Shown: in pieces, positions 27,148 to 42,245 of the stretch | Layout: every line of letters starts with the position of its first letter | How positions within the stretch are numbered: position 1 is the first letter of the stretch | From: Archilochus colubris | Taxonomy: Eukaryota > Chordata > Aves > Apodiformes > Trochilidae | Assembly (NCBI GenBank): GCA_023079485.1 | Contig: CM041084.1 | Location: forward strand, 128,786,792 to 128,850,791 | Direction of reading: 5' to 3' | Length of the DNA stretch: 64,000 nucleotides | Notes under the pieces: generated by a model | What the model was told of the DNA's origin: nothing | Seen by the model: the letters and a program-made list of their open reading frames with translations, nothing else | The model's database searches: none | Position numbers and translations under genes: made by a program

Positions 27148-27800
27148 GAGAATCATAGAATAATTTGGGTTGGAAGGGACCTCTAAAGGTCATCTATTGC
27201 AACCGCCCTGCAGTAAGCAGGGATACCCTCAACTAGATCAGGTTGCTCAGAGCCTTGTCAAGTTTCATCTTGAGTATCTCCTGGAATGAGGCCTCAACAA
27301 CCACCCTGGACAACCTGTTCCATTTTTCCACTACCCTCATGGGAAAGAACATTTTCCTAACATGCAGTTTTAAATCTACTCTTCTCTAATTTAAAACCAT
27401 TGTCCCTCGTCCTATCACTAAAGGCCCTTGCAAACAGTTCATCTCCAGCCTTCCTGTAAGCCCCCTTCAGATACTGGAAGGTCACTATTAGGTCTCCCTG
27501 GAGCCTTCTTTTCTCCAGGCTGGAAACCTCGGATCCCTCAACCTGTCTTCGTAGGAGAGGTGTTCCAGCCCCCCTGATCAGTTTTGTGTCCCTCCACTGG
27601 ATCTCCTCCATCAGGTCCATGTCCTTCCTGTACTGAGGGCTCCAGAGCTGGATGCAGTACACCAAGTGAGTTCTTACCAGAGCAGAGCAAAGTGGCAGAA
27701 TCACCTCTCCCTGGCCACACTTCTTTTGATGCAGCCAGGATGTGATTTGCCTTCTGGGCTGCAGGCATGCACTGTTGGCTCATACCCAGCTTTTTATCTA
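27148..27800 (-). mobile_element. CR1 LINE fragment, ORF2 C-terminus and 3' tail
   Basis: The right-hand start on the - strand (about 27800) is the C-terminal ORF2 region: 'gcccagaaggcaaatcacat', then frames reading ILPLCSALVRTHLVYCIQLW and EEIQWRDTKLI (27704 downward). It runs on through 'gagccttcttttctccaggc' (+ strand) into the 3' tail and ends with 'gaatcatagaataatttggg' at 27150. About 650 bases are present, with frameshifts. The - strand frames at 27357-27704 and 27538-27942 belong to this copy. Confidence 0.92.
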
Positions 27801-30800
27801 CAAGCAATAGTCTCCTGAATAGGCAGCATCTTCTGTCTGCCTGGGGAGTGCATGAGACATAAAAGCGGGAAGAAACTGGGTAGTAACTGTGGAGATGTAA
27901 CAGTAATGCTGTAGCATGACTGAAGAGATCAGGAAACACCACCGATGATTCGTGACCACTTTTCTCTTATGGGATTAGTATAGAGTCAGGAATTGGTCTT
28001 AGGAGACATTGCAATGAGATGCAGTCCTGAAGCAATATCCTGTGGCAATAGGATACAGAATATTGTCTTCTGTTCTTCAAAGGGACACACAGAATGGGTT
28101 TGTGATGTAACAAGAGAAAATAAGAGTAGACCATGTTTTATGAGTCTCTGGTGAGCTCATGATTCTAGTTATGTTTCATAGTGCTGTGTACATTGTCTTT
28201 CTGCCCTTAGAGATATGAACTGGTGGTGTGCTGTGGGATTAATTTTCTTGCCCTGCACTTAGGGGCTTTCACCCCAGGATGTCTGTATATGTTGTTAACT
28301 GACAATTCATTAATTTTTACTTTGCTTCCTGTGTTCCCTGAAGGCCAACATGCCAGACTGTGTTCTGCAGTGCAGTCTTTGTGCTCACTTTTGGGCAAAT
28401 CCTAGCTGTCAGCAAGAGAAGAAATGGAACCTGTGCTTTAGGACAGAATAGTATTAGACAGTGGGTTCTTGCTATTTGAGCAGTGATTAAGGAGTCAGAT
28501 TTCAGGTGACTTCATAGTAGTAAGAACTCTGTAGATGATGCTTTTTAAGTCCAAATCTATCTTTGGCCTTTGCCAATTTTTTTGCCTCTTTTTGCTTTGA
28601 ACTGCGTAACTGTTTTTTTTTTTTCCCCAGTAGACAGGATCTGATGTGACATCTGAAACCTTTGGGTAATTTCATACATTTGGTATATTTGTTTTCTTAT
28701 AAAGTCAGTAAAATGGCGATGAGACTAACAAGGGCCTTCTCCAAATCTTAATTTTGACTACTCCTGTTCAAGATTACGTTCATGTAATTGGGAGTAATTT
28801 CACCCATGTAGTGTCTAGTAATATAGGCAGTGTCCTGTAACTTTGGTAGAGGTAGCTAAAGGGCCAGTAAAGTCTTTGTCAATAGACTTTGGTAGCCAGA
28901 AAGATGCTGTGAGAATAACAGCCCTTTGAAAACCACACTTCCTCACTAATAACTTCCCAAGGCAAACCTTGATCAATGCATTATTAAATTTTTTTATGTT
29001 TGCTTCCAGCCCACCCACTCTTCTGATATTACTGACTCATACATTTTGTTGGTGGCTAGATGGCCACTTGTATAATGAATACCATGTGTTAACTCTGTTC
29101 TTATTTGGGTACCATGAGCACCCATTGATTAGATTTGGTGATATCCTGGAGTTAATAAGATTTAAAGGAGCAGTTTTATTCTACCTTTGCATTACTGGTT
29201 CATGTATATAAAGATGTTGAGCATATAAAACTGCCAAGTCTTGTGTTTCTTGTACTGATCTTTAAGGAGTTACAGCTGTGCTTGCTGTGGGTTGAGTACT
29301 GGGAACTTTAGCAGTTTTCCTTGATTTCCTGTTTTGCCCTAATCAGTTCCGGCTTTCTTCAGTGCTGCCAGCCCCTTCTGAGTCTGTACTGTGCCTACAA
29401 AAACATGTTAGTAAGTTCAGAACCATCTGACATGATTGTGATGGCTTGAACCATCAATTGTAGGTTCTCTTTTAATGTTGTTGCAGTATTAATTTTTCTT
29501 GATTACTGTCACAAGCATCTCACCTGTACTTGGCGACCATAAACGTAGCGGATTGAAGGGAAACCTGACTATGAAAATGCAGATAAAGATTATAGAGAGG
29601 GATCTGAGTAATACAATGCCAATGAATTATTTTCACAAGGAGTTTATTTATTTTCAGCTGCTGATAGGATCTGAGAAGTATGTAGGCTGTCATTTCATTT
29701 CTCTGTAGTTTTCCACGCTTTTACTGTGTAAGCATGGCACTGAGGACTTTATCAGGAGTGTTCATCTCCAGAGCACATGAGCACATAGCTCTGAACACCT
29801 GGAAAGGATTAAATAGTACCAGAATGGTACAGAATTGATGTTTGAGTATAATTGTAGCCTAATTCTCTTTCATTAAAAAGAAAAAGATAGAGTGAAGGTG
29901 TTGTTTCTTGAGGTTTTCTGGGATTAAGTCCATTAAATTCAAGTTACACAGCAACTCACTTTTTTATTTTGGTCCAAACAGAGGGCTATTGTATGGGTTC
30001 ACCTGTCTATCCAATTTTATTATTTTCATGTCTTATAATTGGCTTGCCAGTTTGTACTTCCCTGAAAGTATTGTTTCTGCTTCCTGTATTACTTAATACA
30101 CCTTTTTCAAAATTTATTTGATATTATTCTTAATCTAATTATGTTAAAAAAATAACTACATATTACAGAACAGCTTTAGCATGCTTATATTAAAGTTTTA
30201 CTTATAAAACATTGTGTCTGCTGTAAAACATCTGAAGTATTCTTTTCAAGAGGTGCTGCTGATTTCCAGAAGTGAACAGGGAACAAAAAAGTCCCACAAG
30301 TATGGACTCTGGCTATATGTGTGCTTCAGAACCTGTCTCTGGCATACAACAAAATGTTTCAATTTGATATGTAACCTTTTACATATTTGATGTAAAACAA
30401 ACAACTGGAAAATTCTGGGTGCCATTTTTAATATCTACTTACTGTGCTACCCAATTGTTAGTAGCCACAATCTCTCTGGTTTATGTTGCAGGTATGCAGT
30501 GGATTTGGAAATCCTAATTCCTCATTTTTTTGCCTCGTTTATTTAAACATGTGAGCAAACATTTATGGTTTCCTCCTACATATTACATTTTCTCTTTACA
30601 GGAATGCATGCATTATTTTTCTGGGGGTAGGGAGCCTCTCGTTTTTGCTATTTTTTCTGCTTCCCACAGTCTTGCTTGTGGCTTGTCCATATGGTAGAGT
30701 ATTTCTGTGTTATTTCATTAAATGTTGTCTTCACATAGGAAGGCCTTACCCTGCTGTGTTACCTGTAATATGGTGTATGTCAGGCATTTAAGTGTGATGT

Positions 30801-33800
30801 GCTAGACTGGCTTGTTTGATGAAATGACTTATTTATGACACACAGATTTTTACTTGTGTTTTCAAGAAGTAGGAGCCAATTATTCCACAGTTGTTTAGAA
30901 TTGTTTTCTAAATGTAGCCTGATGCTGATGGCCAACAGTAATAATGGGTTCTTCCCTGTAGAAGTAGTCTTGTGTCTTGTAAGTGTAACAATTTCAATTA
31001 CTTCAATCCTTTTCTCTGGCTTTGTTTTTCCCTTCAAATCCAATCAGTCACCTGAGCCTCTCTCTTATCATATCCATCTTGTTGCATCAAGTCCTAATTC
31101 TTTGGTCTTGCCTGCAGGATAGGGCTAAATGGTAAAAATCCTTCTCCATCTGGTTTATTAAATGAGAGGTGCCAACTCCTGCCTCTGCTCTGCCAGCAAT
31201 GCCAGCTTTGGTTTCTTGCCTGTTGTCCTCTCCTTCAGGCACCTTACTCTTTCTCTCATTTTGTTTCTGTATTTAGGAGGATGGTGCAAATGTGAAGCCA
31301 GAACTTTGTTCTGTTCTGACTTACCTTTTTAAATAGGACTTCTGGTTTTGTAATTATAGATTGTTCCCATATGTCATTAGCTGGATGGGTGGGTAGGGTC
31401 AGTGATTTCTGCTAAACTGTGTGGCTACCTTGCTTTCCTACTCACTCCCTGCCATAGTTCTGTATTGGCTGTCTAGTATGAGTATTGCAAATATTCTGTG
31501 AAGCAAAGGGAGGACGTCTTTGATATGTCTGTGTTAATTATTGTTAAGCAAGGTTGAGCATTGACTGCAATTCCTGGATTTTAATCTACTCTGATCACAA
31601 AAGAAGATTTATTCTAAGAATAAGAAACAGAAAGGAACCACGTAGTTCCTTATTGACTTATTTCTATTCAGAATTCATCAAATTAGTTTGCTAGTAAGTG
31701 TCAAGAATATAAAACATACCTCAACAAGAGATATTGAAAGTGCTGTACTCTTTAGCTCTGGAAAATTCAGATTAATTCTAGGTGTTTGTGGCCAGGACAA
31801 TAAAAGATGCTTTTGTCAGATGAGGGAGAATAATCAATGTGAATTAACTAAAACCAGGGATTCTGAAGTTTCATTCATCACTCTGCCTTGTATCCCTATG
31901 GAATCTTGAGTAGCTCAAGTTACTATTATCTTCTTCCCTGTTTGCAAACAGCAATAGTATTTTTGAATGTTTACTTATTGTGACATCTGTACATGTCTTT
32001 GAAGAAGACAACATTGAATGTTGACTCTTCTGAACTGTGATTAGGTAGTCAATAGTAGATTCTGCAATAATTTGCCTGTACCAGAAGAAAGTAATGGTTG
32101 TGTTTCATAACAGTGGGTGGCTACTGCTGATAAACAATTGTATAACCATGGGCTTTTCTTATGAAATAAAATGTAGTGTGTTTGATTGTTAACTTTGGCT
32201 AGATTGAGATTTCAGGTTGACCTGACAGAGATCTGTGGGAAGGCTTTGTCAGGAGGTGAGTGGCAGAGCACACAGATGATTGCCTTGCAATATAGTCCTT
32301 AAAAATGTAAATATTTTTTTTTAAATTGGTTGATTGTAGCTCAGAGAATTTGGATTTTCAGTTTAATTCAGTAACAACTCACCATGAGAGAGCAGAAGCC
32401 CCCGGAAAGAGCATGAAGTAGATGGCAGTTCATAAAAGTATAAGGCTTTTTCTTAATAGCAATATTTTATCATCAGGAACAATATGAACACTAGAAATTA
32501 GGTTAGGGGATTCAAATGTGATTTTGCCACTAGGTCTGAGGTTTAGAAAGAGTTAGCTTACAGGTGGGATGTAAAGGGGGATTTTGCTGTGTTCTATAAT
32601 CTGAGCATTGTTTGCACCTTTTCAGGGAATACATTGTGATCATACCTTAGGGAGGGTCTGTGTCTCCCTGCAGTCTCCAAAGAAGGAAATAACTTTCAGG
32701 GCTCCCAGGTTCAGGCTTTGTGAAGGCTGCAGTTAGGAGAGGCAGAAAGAATGCTAAGTAACCAGGCAGATAGGGTACCAAATCTTCAGGGTATGTATCT
32801 TTAGGAGGGCATTAGAGGAATCAGAATTTGTGCTTAAGCCCAAAGAGCTTAAGCTGGGAATTCAGCTCTGTCCAGATGCAGCCAGCACCTGAAGTCCATA
32901 ATCCCAGGCTGCCACATTCACCTGAGAAACCATCCAAGGTTGTAATTCCACAAAATTATGAGGGTTTTTTTATTTTTCCTTTACTTAGTTTATAGTGCTG
33001 ACAATCTAGGAAAACAAAAATTGTGTGCTGCGGTGTCTGAGAATTCTAACATTTCAGTCTTGCCAGAAATGCTATGTGAACTAAGATACCCATGAGAAAA
33101 CTTGGAATAATAAGTGCAGCTGCAGTTTCTGATTCTAGAAGCGTAACTGTTTTTCAGTGCCTAAAATTAGGTTTCAGTCATGTAAAGCATTGTGTGGTAC
33201 TTCTCAGTGACAATCAGTGATGCATTCCTTTAACTCCTTCCCTTACCGTAGCTGCTTTTTCTCACATATATCAATGATACTTATTGGAATGAATTGGGAG
33301 TTAGTGAGAAGATGGCAGAATCTAGGCAAGTGTGAAAATATGACATGTAATTGGAGAACACCATTGAAAAGCATCAGACTCCCAGGTAGTGCTTGTCTAT
33401 AGAAATTTCTTGGGGAAGCAAAGGAGAATGCCAATAATTTCTCTGAGGATCTCCCCAGTCTAAATTGAAACTTCTAGTGTAGTTGGTCATAGTTGCAGTA
33501 AAAAATTTAGAAAAATAATTAAAAATGCTTAGATCAGTGTCAGCTCATCATGTGATGTGCTTGTTGTGTAGGTGTATAAACAAAAGATGTATGGAACAAG
33601 AATATTGTTACACCTAAGTCAGTCTAGCAGATTAAAGAAAATGTAAGTGTATATTTTAAAGCACTCAGGTCAGTTTGGGTAACTGCTGAGTATTAGTAAA
33701 GTAGCTGTGAGGCTTGAAGGGTTTTTTAGTCCAAGGACATTCATGGGTGAGAAGTTCTTACCACAAATAGACTATTTTGTCTACCTCCACCTGTGTATTT

Positions 33801-36800
33801 CAGAAAGGCATTACAGGTTTAGCAGGACAGAGTTTGCGACCTGGATGTCTGTTTCAGTCGGATGCTCCTAGACATATCCATCTTCCCCAGATGTTTGAGA
33901 AATCAGAAATTTCCAAGCAAGAAGTTGAGTTAGCAGCATTTTTGCAGCCAGGCTACTTGGCAGTTTTTTAGTTGTGGCAGCAAGAAGTGATACTCTGTGA
34001 TGTGCAGTGTACCATGGGTCATGTCAACCATCAGCCATTCATTGCAGGTGAACAGTTCAGTGGTTAAGCTGTGGATCAAGCACTGTCCAGGGGGTTAGTT
34101 AATACTGTTTCTAGTCAGTGTGTAGATTACAAAACAAAATTCATCTGCAAGTCAGTGAACCTTTATCTTCCTGTCAATTGAGCAGCCTGCTTTTGTTGTC
34201 TAGGTGTACGAAGGCTTTGCAAGCTCTAAGTGATCTTTGGTGATCTTTAAATTTGTTCTTCAGAACAGCTGCTTTAAATTATGAGGTAAATAGTTACTAA
34301 CTGCACACATCCAGAGTTGTTCTGTAGTGTTCAGTATCTGCCTACAGACAAGCTAGATGTGAAACATGTACCAGTTCCAACAAATAATTTAAGTAACTCC
34401 AGTGTGCTTACACAGAAGTGTAGTACTTCTACAGAGTATTTTATAGAAAGAAATTTATGCTTGATAGCTGCAAGTTAATTCAGCCTGCGTGAATTGTCTT
34501 GTAAAGCACAGTTCTGCTTTTAAATGTATACAATATACTTCTTTCTAAGTAGTTACAGTTTTTAACAGATTTTCTGTTTATATTATTAATGAAATTATAT
34601 ATGTGGTCTCAGTATTAAAATCAACCATCAACAGTCAGTAAGTTAGTTGTCCTGCGTAATGTTCTTTGGGAGGAAAAAAAATAATTCCTTATTAGCATAT
34701 GAACACTAGGAAAAGAAATCCTACTTTTTATTCTGTTACTGTCTTGCAGTGTTGCCCTAAGTGGGCTTCAGCACGTTTGTATCTTGAGTTCTAAGGCTGT
34801 ACAGAGGTCTATGAATGCAGGTGACTTGACGCATGGCATTCCTCATGGAGACTGTCTGAGCAGAAGAGAGAACCACCCAGGACAGATGGATGGTTCCCCA
34901 GACAGCTCTGTTGTGCTGGAACTACTGGAGGTGAGCTTGGAGAGCTGCAGCATTCCCACGGCTGTCACTTTTCAAGTAGTTGGAATCTTGTCATGTCCCT
35001 AATTCCAGTTCACCTTCTCAAAGCAGCACATTTTATCTGACCTGACTTTGTGCCCTTGGATTAGGTGGAAAAGCATTTCTGTATTTAAATTTATGTGCAG
35101 ACTATAATAGTCATGATTGTCATTGTACATTCCAACAAAGGCCTCCAGCCTATCTTTTTTCCAACATTTTCCTATGCAGCACAGATCACCTAATGAAAAG
35201 GAAGGAAAATGGTATTGTTCCAGACAGTCTTTCTTCCAGCAGAGAACTCTCCTAGGTACTCTTTATTAGATATTAAAGAAATCCATAACATGTAAGAGAG
35301 GGACTGAGATTAATCTTTTCTCTCCCCTTCAGCAGATGATGAAGAAATCCGTGTATCCCCAGGATTAAACAGGAAGAGCACAAACCTCCAAACAATACAC
35401 AAAATAGTCTGAGTTCATTGTATGCATTGAAGAGAGCAACAAACTTGATAGCTAACATAAAACAGTGAGAAAGTGTTACCATTGAACAGCAGTTTTTCTT
35501 TTCCTTTTGAAGAAGGAAAATGTCTTGAATTCTCAAGACATAAGTTTTTTCTTGGGAAGCCCCTACATTCATTTCCTAATGGCAGCTGCTGTGCATGGGG
35601 TGTTCTTCCTGTGTGCTCCCAAAGAAACCGGCAGCAAGAGAACATCCCCAGAACTGATTCAGTCATTCTGTCAGCCGTGGTTTGCACAGCAAAGATTGTG
35701 TTTTTTTTCAGTTTGACACTCTTCATTTCCTAAACACAACACTAATTGCCAGGAAAGGAGCTGTTCTGAGGAAATATGTAGCTATTGGGACATACTATAT
35801 TTCATCTGATGCAGATTATGAAGCTTTTGGGAGAATCTGCCATAACCAGCAAGTGCAGCTGGGAAAAGAATGCTCATACTTGGCATGACATCTTGCTGTG
35901 CTACTCAGTATTTAGTCCTAGTTCACAGGAGTTATTAAAATGTTATAATAATCTTTGTAAATATATTCTGTTGCTAAAAGGAACTTTTCAGTTCACAGTG
36001 GCTTTCAAGTGTGAAACTGAAAAATTCAGAGCACCTCTATAACTTTGGAGTGACAGTTGAGACTTACCTGAGTTTTGAAAATAAGAACATAGCATTTTAT
36101 TGAATTAGTTTATCAAATCAGTGTAATACACTATTAGATAAAGTATTTTTATCACTTAAGCATTTTACATTTCCTGAGTGTTGTATAATATGTCAACTAA
36201 ATAGTCTAAGATAATGGTCAGGTGATGTTGAAATAGTTCCTTTTAGTAGTGGTACTACTAAAGCCTCTCACTTTTGGAGGGAGAATAAATGTTTATTCCC
36301 TTTATATTATTTTTACTAATACACTTTTTAATCTCTTGACCTGAAATTATTTTTTTTACCTCAACTGCAGAAGTGTTGGATTGCTTAATAGAAATAGTTT
36401 AATATTCTCTAGTAATTAGATCCGGGAGAGTGAAAGAAGTATTTATGCAGTGAAGATCTTTCAGAGTTTCATTTTTCCTCAGAAAATATAGGGGCTCACC
36501 CTGACAAGTGTCTTCCACTGATTTTCAGTGGAAACAGGGTCACAAATGGTAGAAAACATTTCTCCATTTCCTCTCTTCTACTTAGCTTCTGGGTTCTACT
36601 TCTGTGCTGTCTATGGTGGTAATACCCAAGTTATTTCACTGTCTATTTTTTTTTTTTACTTTTAGAAGGTCTCTCCTTTTATCCATCTACATAGTTGTGC
36701 CAAGAGACTGTGCTTTCTCCTGCTGTCTTCAGACACTTGTTTCCCTTCTGTCATTCCTATTTCTATCTTGTGGGTTTTTTCTAGACTGTCCTTATATTCC

Positions 36801-39800
36801 TGTTAATTCTTAAGCCTTAATTTTTCCACTCTAAAAATGTATCTCCATGAGGGTTTGTTTGCATTGCTCCAACCTAGGGAAAAGCTATTGGAGTTTAAGC
36901 TAGGTTTGTGTTTTAGGTTTTTTGTGGAGGATGGGAGTCCAAAGAGTGTACTACTCCAAATTATGTGTGGTGTGGAGAAGGAAGAAAAGTAGAACAGTTC
37001 TATCCAGGCTCGCTTCTGTGAGTTTGAAACTTTCCTGGATTCCTTTCAGACCTTGTTCCCCTCTACTTACCTCTGTGATGTGCTGATTACCAGAAAGAAG
37101 TTTTATGGGGGGTGAGGCCAGTATCCTGCATCCCTATGCTTTTCATCCAGCTCACTGAGTGAGGTGGCTTCATGTTACCCTATATCATGAGCATCTGTCA
37201 GAAGGAGGAGGAACCTTCACATACTGTCCTGTAAAGTATTGTATCCAGTGCCAGAGGAAACTCAAGTTTCTGGTGGGACTTACTGTGTATGCCTACACAT
37301 GGAGGAGCTCAACCTTCCCCACTTACTGTCTGCAGTGAAGCAGAGACTTGGAGGCACCAGATGGTGATTGATCCAACCCTGAAAACTATGGTGCCTCATC
37401 ACACCTGGTTGTGCCTGATGATTTTAGTGGAAGAATTCATTATCAGTAATAACAAACATCATTAAATGCAGGAGGTCTCAAGGACAGATTCTAGGCAGCG
37501 AGCTGCTATTTAGTTTGCTAATGTATTGCAGGCCTGTAGTGCCTTTTTGTCTGATTCTCTGCTTTCCAAGTAAAGAAAATAGGTGGTTTTGTTGATGTTT
37601 GGGGTTTCTGTATTTGGAATTATTTATATCCTTCCTGTAGGTATAAAGTATAACATCTGTTTCCAGTGAGATTTTTTTTCATTTGGCTTGTGTGCTCACT
37701 AGTCTCTGGTGATAGAGGGGTCACAGAAGATATAAATATGGCTTCTGCTCAAGACTGAGAAGCCAGGACTTGAACAAAAAAATAAAAAGCAACCCCATGA
37801 AGCCAGAAGCCTTGCAGCTGCTGGCAATTAAGATTGTCATTGGCTTTCCCTCCAGGAGCCCTCCACTAAGATACCTATGGAAGTGTGGAGCAGGCAGCTG
37901 TGTTCTCACGAGGCAGGGATGTAAACACAGGAGGAAGGAGCTCACTTGCTCACGTTGAGCAGAAGGAGGCCAGACTTAAGTGGTTCCCTCAAGGTATTGT
38001 CAGCTGCTGGAGAGTCATCCTCATGTCTGCAAGATGCAGAAAGTTTCTTTTTCAGCTGAAGAGCAGCTGATGCAAGCCTCCATTTCCTACAGACCTTTGG
38101 AAAGGACTGTGCAAACCTTTCTATTTTCCCAGCAATCCTGGAATGGAATTCATTTGATTTGCTTCATTTGATCATTTTACCATTCATGGTTGTTTTCTAC
38201 TTCTTGTTTGACAAACCATATCTAATCTGTGCTATTTTGTAAAAACTTCTGTGGTTATTGGTAGAATTCCCTTGGTGCGTGTGGTACTGGATGTTAGAAT
38301 AAAATGCAAGCATATACATGTTCATTGCACTCTGCAGCCCAGCACATATGTAATTATGTCAAAGCTATTATGTGTGTTTGGTAAAGCCTAATTTTAATGA
38401 GTGCCTACCACTGATTAGATGCCGTTTTCTAAATGTTTATTTAAATGGAGTCCATGTGGTAACAAAGTAATGATGTACTCTTTTTCAAAGGGGGTTTTCC
38501 TTGGTTTTACTTTCCAGCCTGTAGTTTCTGGAGTCTCTTTTACACTTCATTACACTTAATGCAGAGGCTACATCAATTAAAGATTGGTAAAAAGTAATCT
38601 GAAAGAGACTGTATAACTATACTCCTTTGTATCAGGCTGGTATATTATTTCATTCCATACTTGTGCCACATCATATTTTTGCTCTTTACTTTCATACTTC
38701 ATAATTCATATTTTATTTCAAATTCATTGGTCTTGCTGTTATTTCATCTTACTGTAAACCTACAAATCAAATCCAACAAAGGCAATATAAGAAGCAAAGA
38801 AAGCAAGAGAATCTTGGGACAAATAGTGACAGAAGCACAAAATTAGACTGAATTTATTTCTTCTGTGTTTTGCCAAGTGGCTGTAAGTAGGGAATAGTCT
38901 TGATTTTATTTGTAAAGGCCTAATACTTCCGAGAAGATTAACAATACTTTTGACATTTTAACTAATTCTTTTACACTTTGGCCTTTATCCAGATAATGGT
39001 TAGAATCTTAAAAGAATGTACACAGTCTGAGTGTGTAAAAGGACAAGTTTTGTCTTGCAAGGACTGTGTGGTTCTGGAAAAAGAGTATTTACTCGAATGG
39101 AGTTCAGCCTTTCCCATGCTGCTTTTGATGAAGAGAAAAATACGGGAGTGAGGCACTCCTGAGTAGCTCTTCTCCATAGCCTTGAGATCAAGATGTACTG
39201 TTTCTCTTTTGTTTTGGAGATTCCGTCATTCCTTAAAAGTATAAAGCTTTGTATGTGGAGGTTTGGGAGGGGTTTTTGTGATACATAGAATATATAAGTG
39301 AAGCAACAGAATGAAGATATGAGAATGATGTGACCCCATTATCCTGAGTTAAGGCTGTGATCTTGCCATAGGTATAGCTAGTGAGTAATACAGTTATGGT
39401 TCTATTCAGGAATTATTTCATTTTTTAAGTCAATCATAAAAAAACAGCTGACCTGATATGAGTGTTTGGTATCAGTGTGTTTGGTATAGAGAATATGGCA
39501 TGGGTCTTGTAGAGAACACAACATGTAAGTAATTAGTATGAGTGAGTAAGGATACTTACACAATGTTGTTTTCTATTTCCCAAACCCTGTGAGGGTGGTG
39601 TGAAGAACTGTGCATTGGGAGTGTGTGTATACACATTATGACTAAAATAGTCTTCAAAGGATTTTGTATAATCAAGTTTTGTTGTTGTTTTTGTTTTCCT
39701 TTAGTCATGTTATAGTTCTTGTCATGTCATACTAACTTCTCCCTTTAATAGATTGCTGTCTTTGCCTGAGGCTTCAACTTGAGATGTATTTTATATCAGA

Positions 39801-40282
39801 ACATCCAGTTTAGCTTGAACCACTGCTTCTTAGATAGTTTACTTGTCCTTGGGCAGTTTGGCTTATCTTAGTGATAAAGATTGTTAGTCCAGGAAAGAAG
39901 TAATGAAGCACACAAGGTCATCTACCACAGTAACAAGAACCAGAACTGACCTGACACTAGTAGAATTTCTTTCCACCTATGCCTTTTAGTTTCCTCTATT
40001 GAATTAATTTACTCAGAAGGCAAACTAATTTACTAGCTACCTTTTGACTTTTTTATGCTTCCTTTATATTTTCCTGTAAGATGTGAGTCACATATGTTTC
40101 TTACTAGTCAGTTGATGACCATTTTCAACAATGACCATTTTTAACTGCTTTGTTATTCATCTATTGATATTTCTCTTAAATACTTTCTAAGATGTGAAAT
40201 TGAGGGGTTTATCAAAAGTAAACCCCAACCATTTATTTATCTAAAGCTTGTCTGAATATAAATCTTGAGATTGAATGACTCG
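27801..40282. other. Repeat-poor intronic stretch, nothing recognised
   Basis: I read 12.5 kb on both strands without finding a CR1, a long terminal repeat, a structured RNA or a convincing exon. The composition is AT-rich with ordinary short homopolymers (28612-28624, 36648-36657). Open frames reach only about 100 codons and lack family motifs. A near-duplicate of about 15 bases built on 'gtgtttggtat' occurs at 39461-39490. Ancient degraded repeats could still be hidden here. Confidence 0.6.
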
Positions 40283-40692
40283 AGCACAGATCTTATGAGG
40301 AGAGACTGAGGGAGCTGGGGGTGTTCAGCCTGGAGGAGAGGAGGCTCAGGGGAGACCTCATCACTCTCTACAACTACCTGAAAGGAGGTTGTAACCGGGT
40401 GGGGGTTGGTCTCTTTTTCCAGGCAACTCTCAGCAAGACAAGAGGGCATGGTCTTAAGTTGTGCTGGGGGAGGTTTAGGTTGGATATTAGAAAGAATTTC
40501 TTTACCGAGAGGGTGATCAGACATTGGAATGGGCTGCCCAGGGAAGTAGTGGATTCTCCATCCCTGGAGATATTTAAAAAGAGACTGGATGTGGCACTCA
40601 GTGCCATGGTCTGGTAACTGCAGCACTAGTCGATCAAAGGTTGGACTCGATGATCTCTGAGGTCCCTTCCAACCCAGCCAATTCTATGATTT
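40283..40692 (+). mobile_element. CR1 LINE fragment, 3' tail
   Basis: It starts in the last ORF2 codons: the frame at 40321-40617 reads [20 protein letters not shown] and then [19 protein letters not shown], the CR1 C-terminal signature, still open for 98 codons. It ends 'gaggtcccttccaacccagc' and then 'caattctatgatt'. Segment by segment it resembles 48614-49018 closely, so it is the same subfamily. About 410 bases, 5'-truncated. Confidence 0.94.
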
Positions 40693-42245
40693 TTTATTGA
40701 CATTAATAGGTTTATAAAGGCACATCTAGCTAGATGTGCTCAATTTTAAAAGTAGTTTAAGTATGGAGATAATGTGATCCAGTAGGTCTAAAATGTGAAT
40801 GTTTTTATTAACAGAACAAGCAAACAGTAGAACTTGCACTCCTCTACTATACACCGAAGTATGGTGTAAAGTATTGTAAAGTATGTGTATAAATAAAGTT
40901 TTGCAAAATTAATTCAGGCTTTGCCAGGTGGCAACAATTTTTTCAGAGGGAGTTTGGGTTTGAAGCAGTAGCAGCTGATGTGACTCCCAGGTGACACAGC
41001 AGGACACACTGGAGTTGCACCTTGGTTGTCTGTAGGTACCCTGATTCTGCATCAGGGTTGCTGTTGCTTTGTGATCTCCCTTGTTGGTTTTGTGATGCTT
41101 TTCTTTCTTTTTTTTTTTTTCCCCCAGGAGCAGGATAAATGCAAATCAGGTATATTTTTTAATTTCTTAAGCAAATTTATTTTTCTTTAGAAAGAATATC
41201 CACAAATACTAGTTCAAACACAATGAAAGAAAAATCTTCCTCGCCCACCAGTACCAAAATTCTTTCTGCTGAACCACATCTTCATGTTTTGATCCAAACT
41301 CAGGACTGCTTCTCTTTGCCTGCTACACACAATTGTCTGAGAGCAATTTCTTTTCCATTTTGTTTGCTTAATTATTGCTCTGGTCCTGCAATATGGTCAG
41401 CAGCCTTTCCAGTGATCTCTGCATAAAAGGGGCTTATTTACTAAGAATTATTTAATGTACTCTTTCATACTTATATTGAGTAAATTATTATTTAGATATC
41501 CTTGACACAAAGCATCTTTTGCATACATATAAACTTTAATCAGTTATATCCCAAGATGCTTAGAATCTTCCACAAATATTTTCTGCTTGAGTTCATCTTG
41601 TAGCATTAGGAATACAGAGGACTGTGATACTGCCTTGTGACTTTGTATTGATAGTGCTCAGTGTCCATTTCTCTTTTTGTAGCAATCATTTGGACAGTCA
41701 TCCATTCCCTTCAGGTCCTGGTATCATCTGAACAGTTGCTGGCTCTGCCAAAATGTCGTAATTTGGGTAGTTTGCTTTACCATTGTAATCTCAGCGAAAT
41801 AGCAGTTCAAGCATAGAAATGGAAAGCCTACTGGATGACTTCAGGGTTTATCTTTTGTGCTAACTGGGGTAAATGTTGTATTTGCAAACATTTATTTGAC
41901 GTTTGTACGTATGTGTGCATCTCAGTGGGTTGTCAGAACTTTATTCGCAGTTGTGGTGGAGTGTCAGGACTGAGCATCTGTAAAATATGTAATTGCTACT
42001 TATCTTGGAGAAACAAATACAGTTTTAGGAGTTTCTCTTGTTGAGCACCTGGGAAATAAGGGGAACAAAATCAATACAGGTGGAGATAAAACTTGAGTTA
42101 CTGCATTTCAGTGTACATTGCATGTTAGTACTAAGACATAACCTTGCCAGAAAACACAGGTGAATGAATTCATTTAAAATTAGCAGAAACTGTTTCATTT
42201 TGGTTGTTGAATCTAGACAGTTTTTGGAACATTAATACATGAAAT

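Noticed and set aside
34784..35002. 72-codon + strand open frame with balanced amino-acid composition
   Set aside because: No family was recognised, no splice sites were evident, and a frame of this length is expected by chance in 64 kb.
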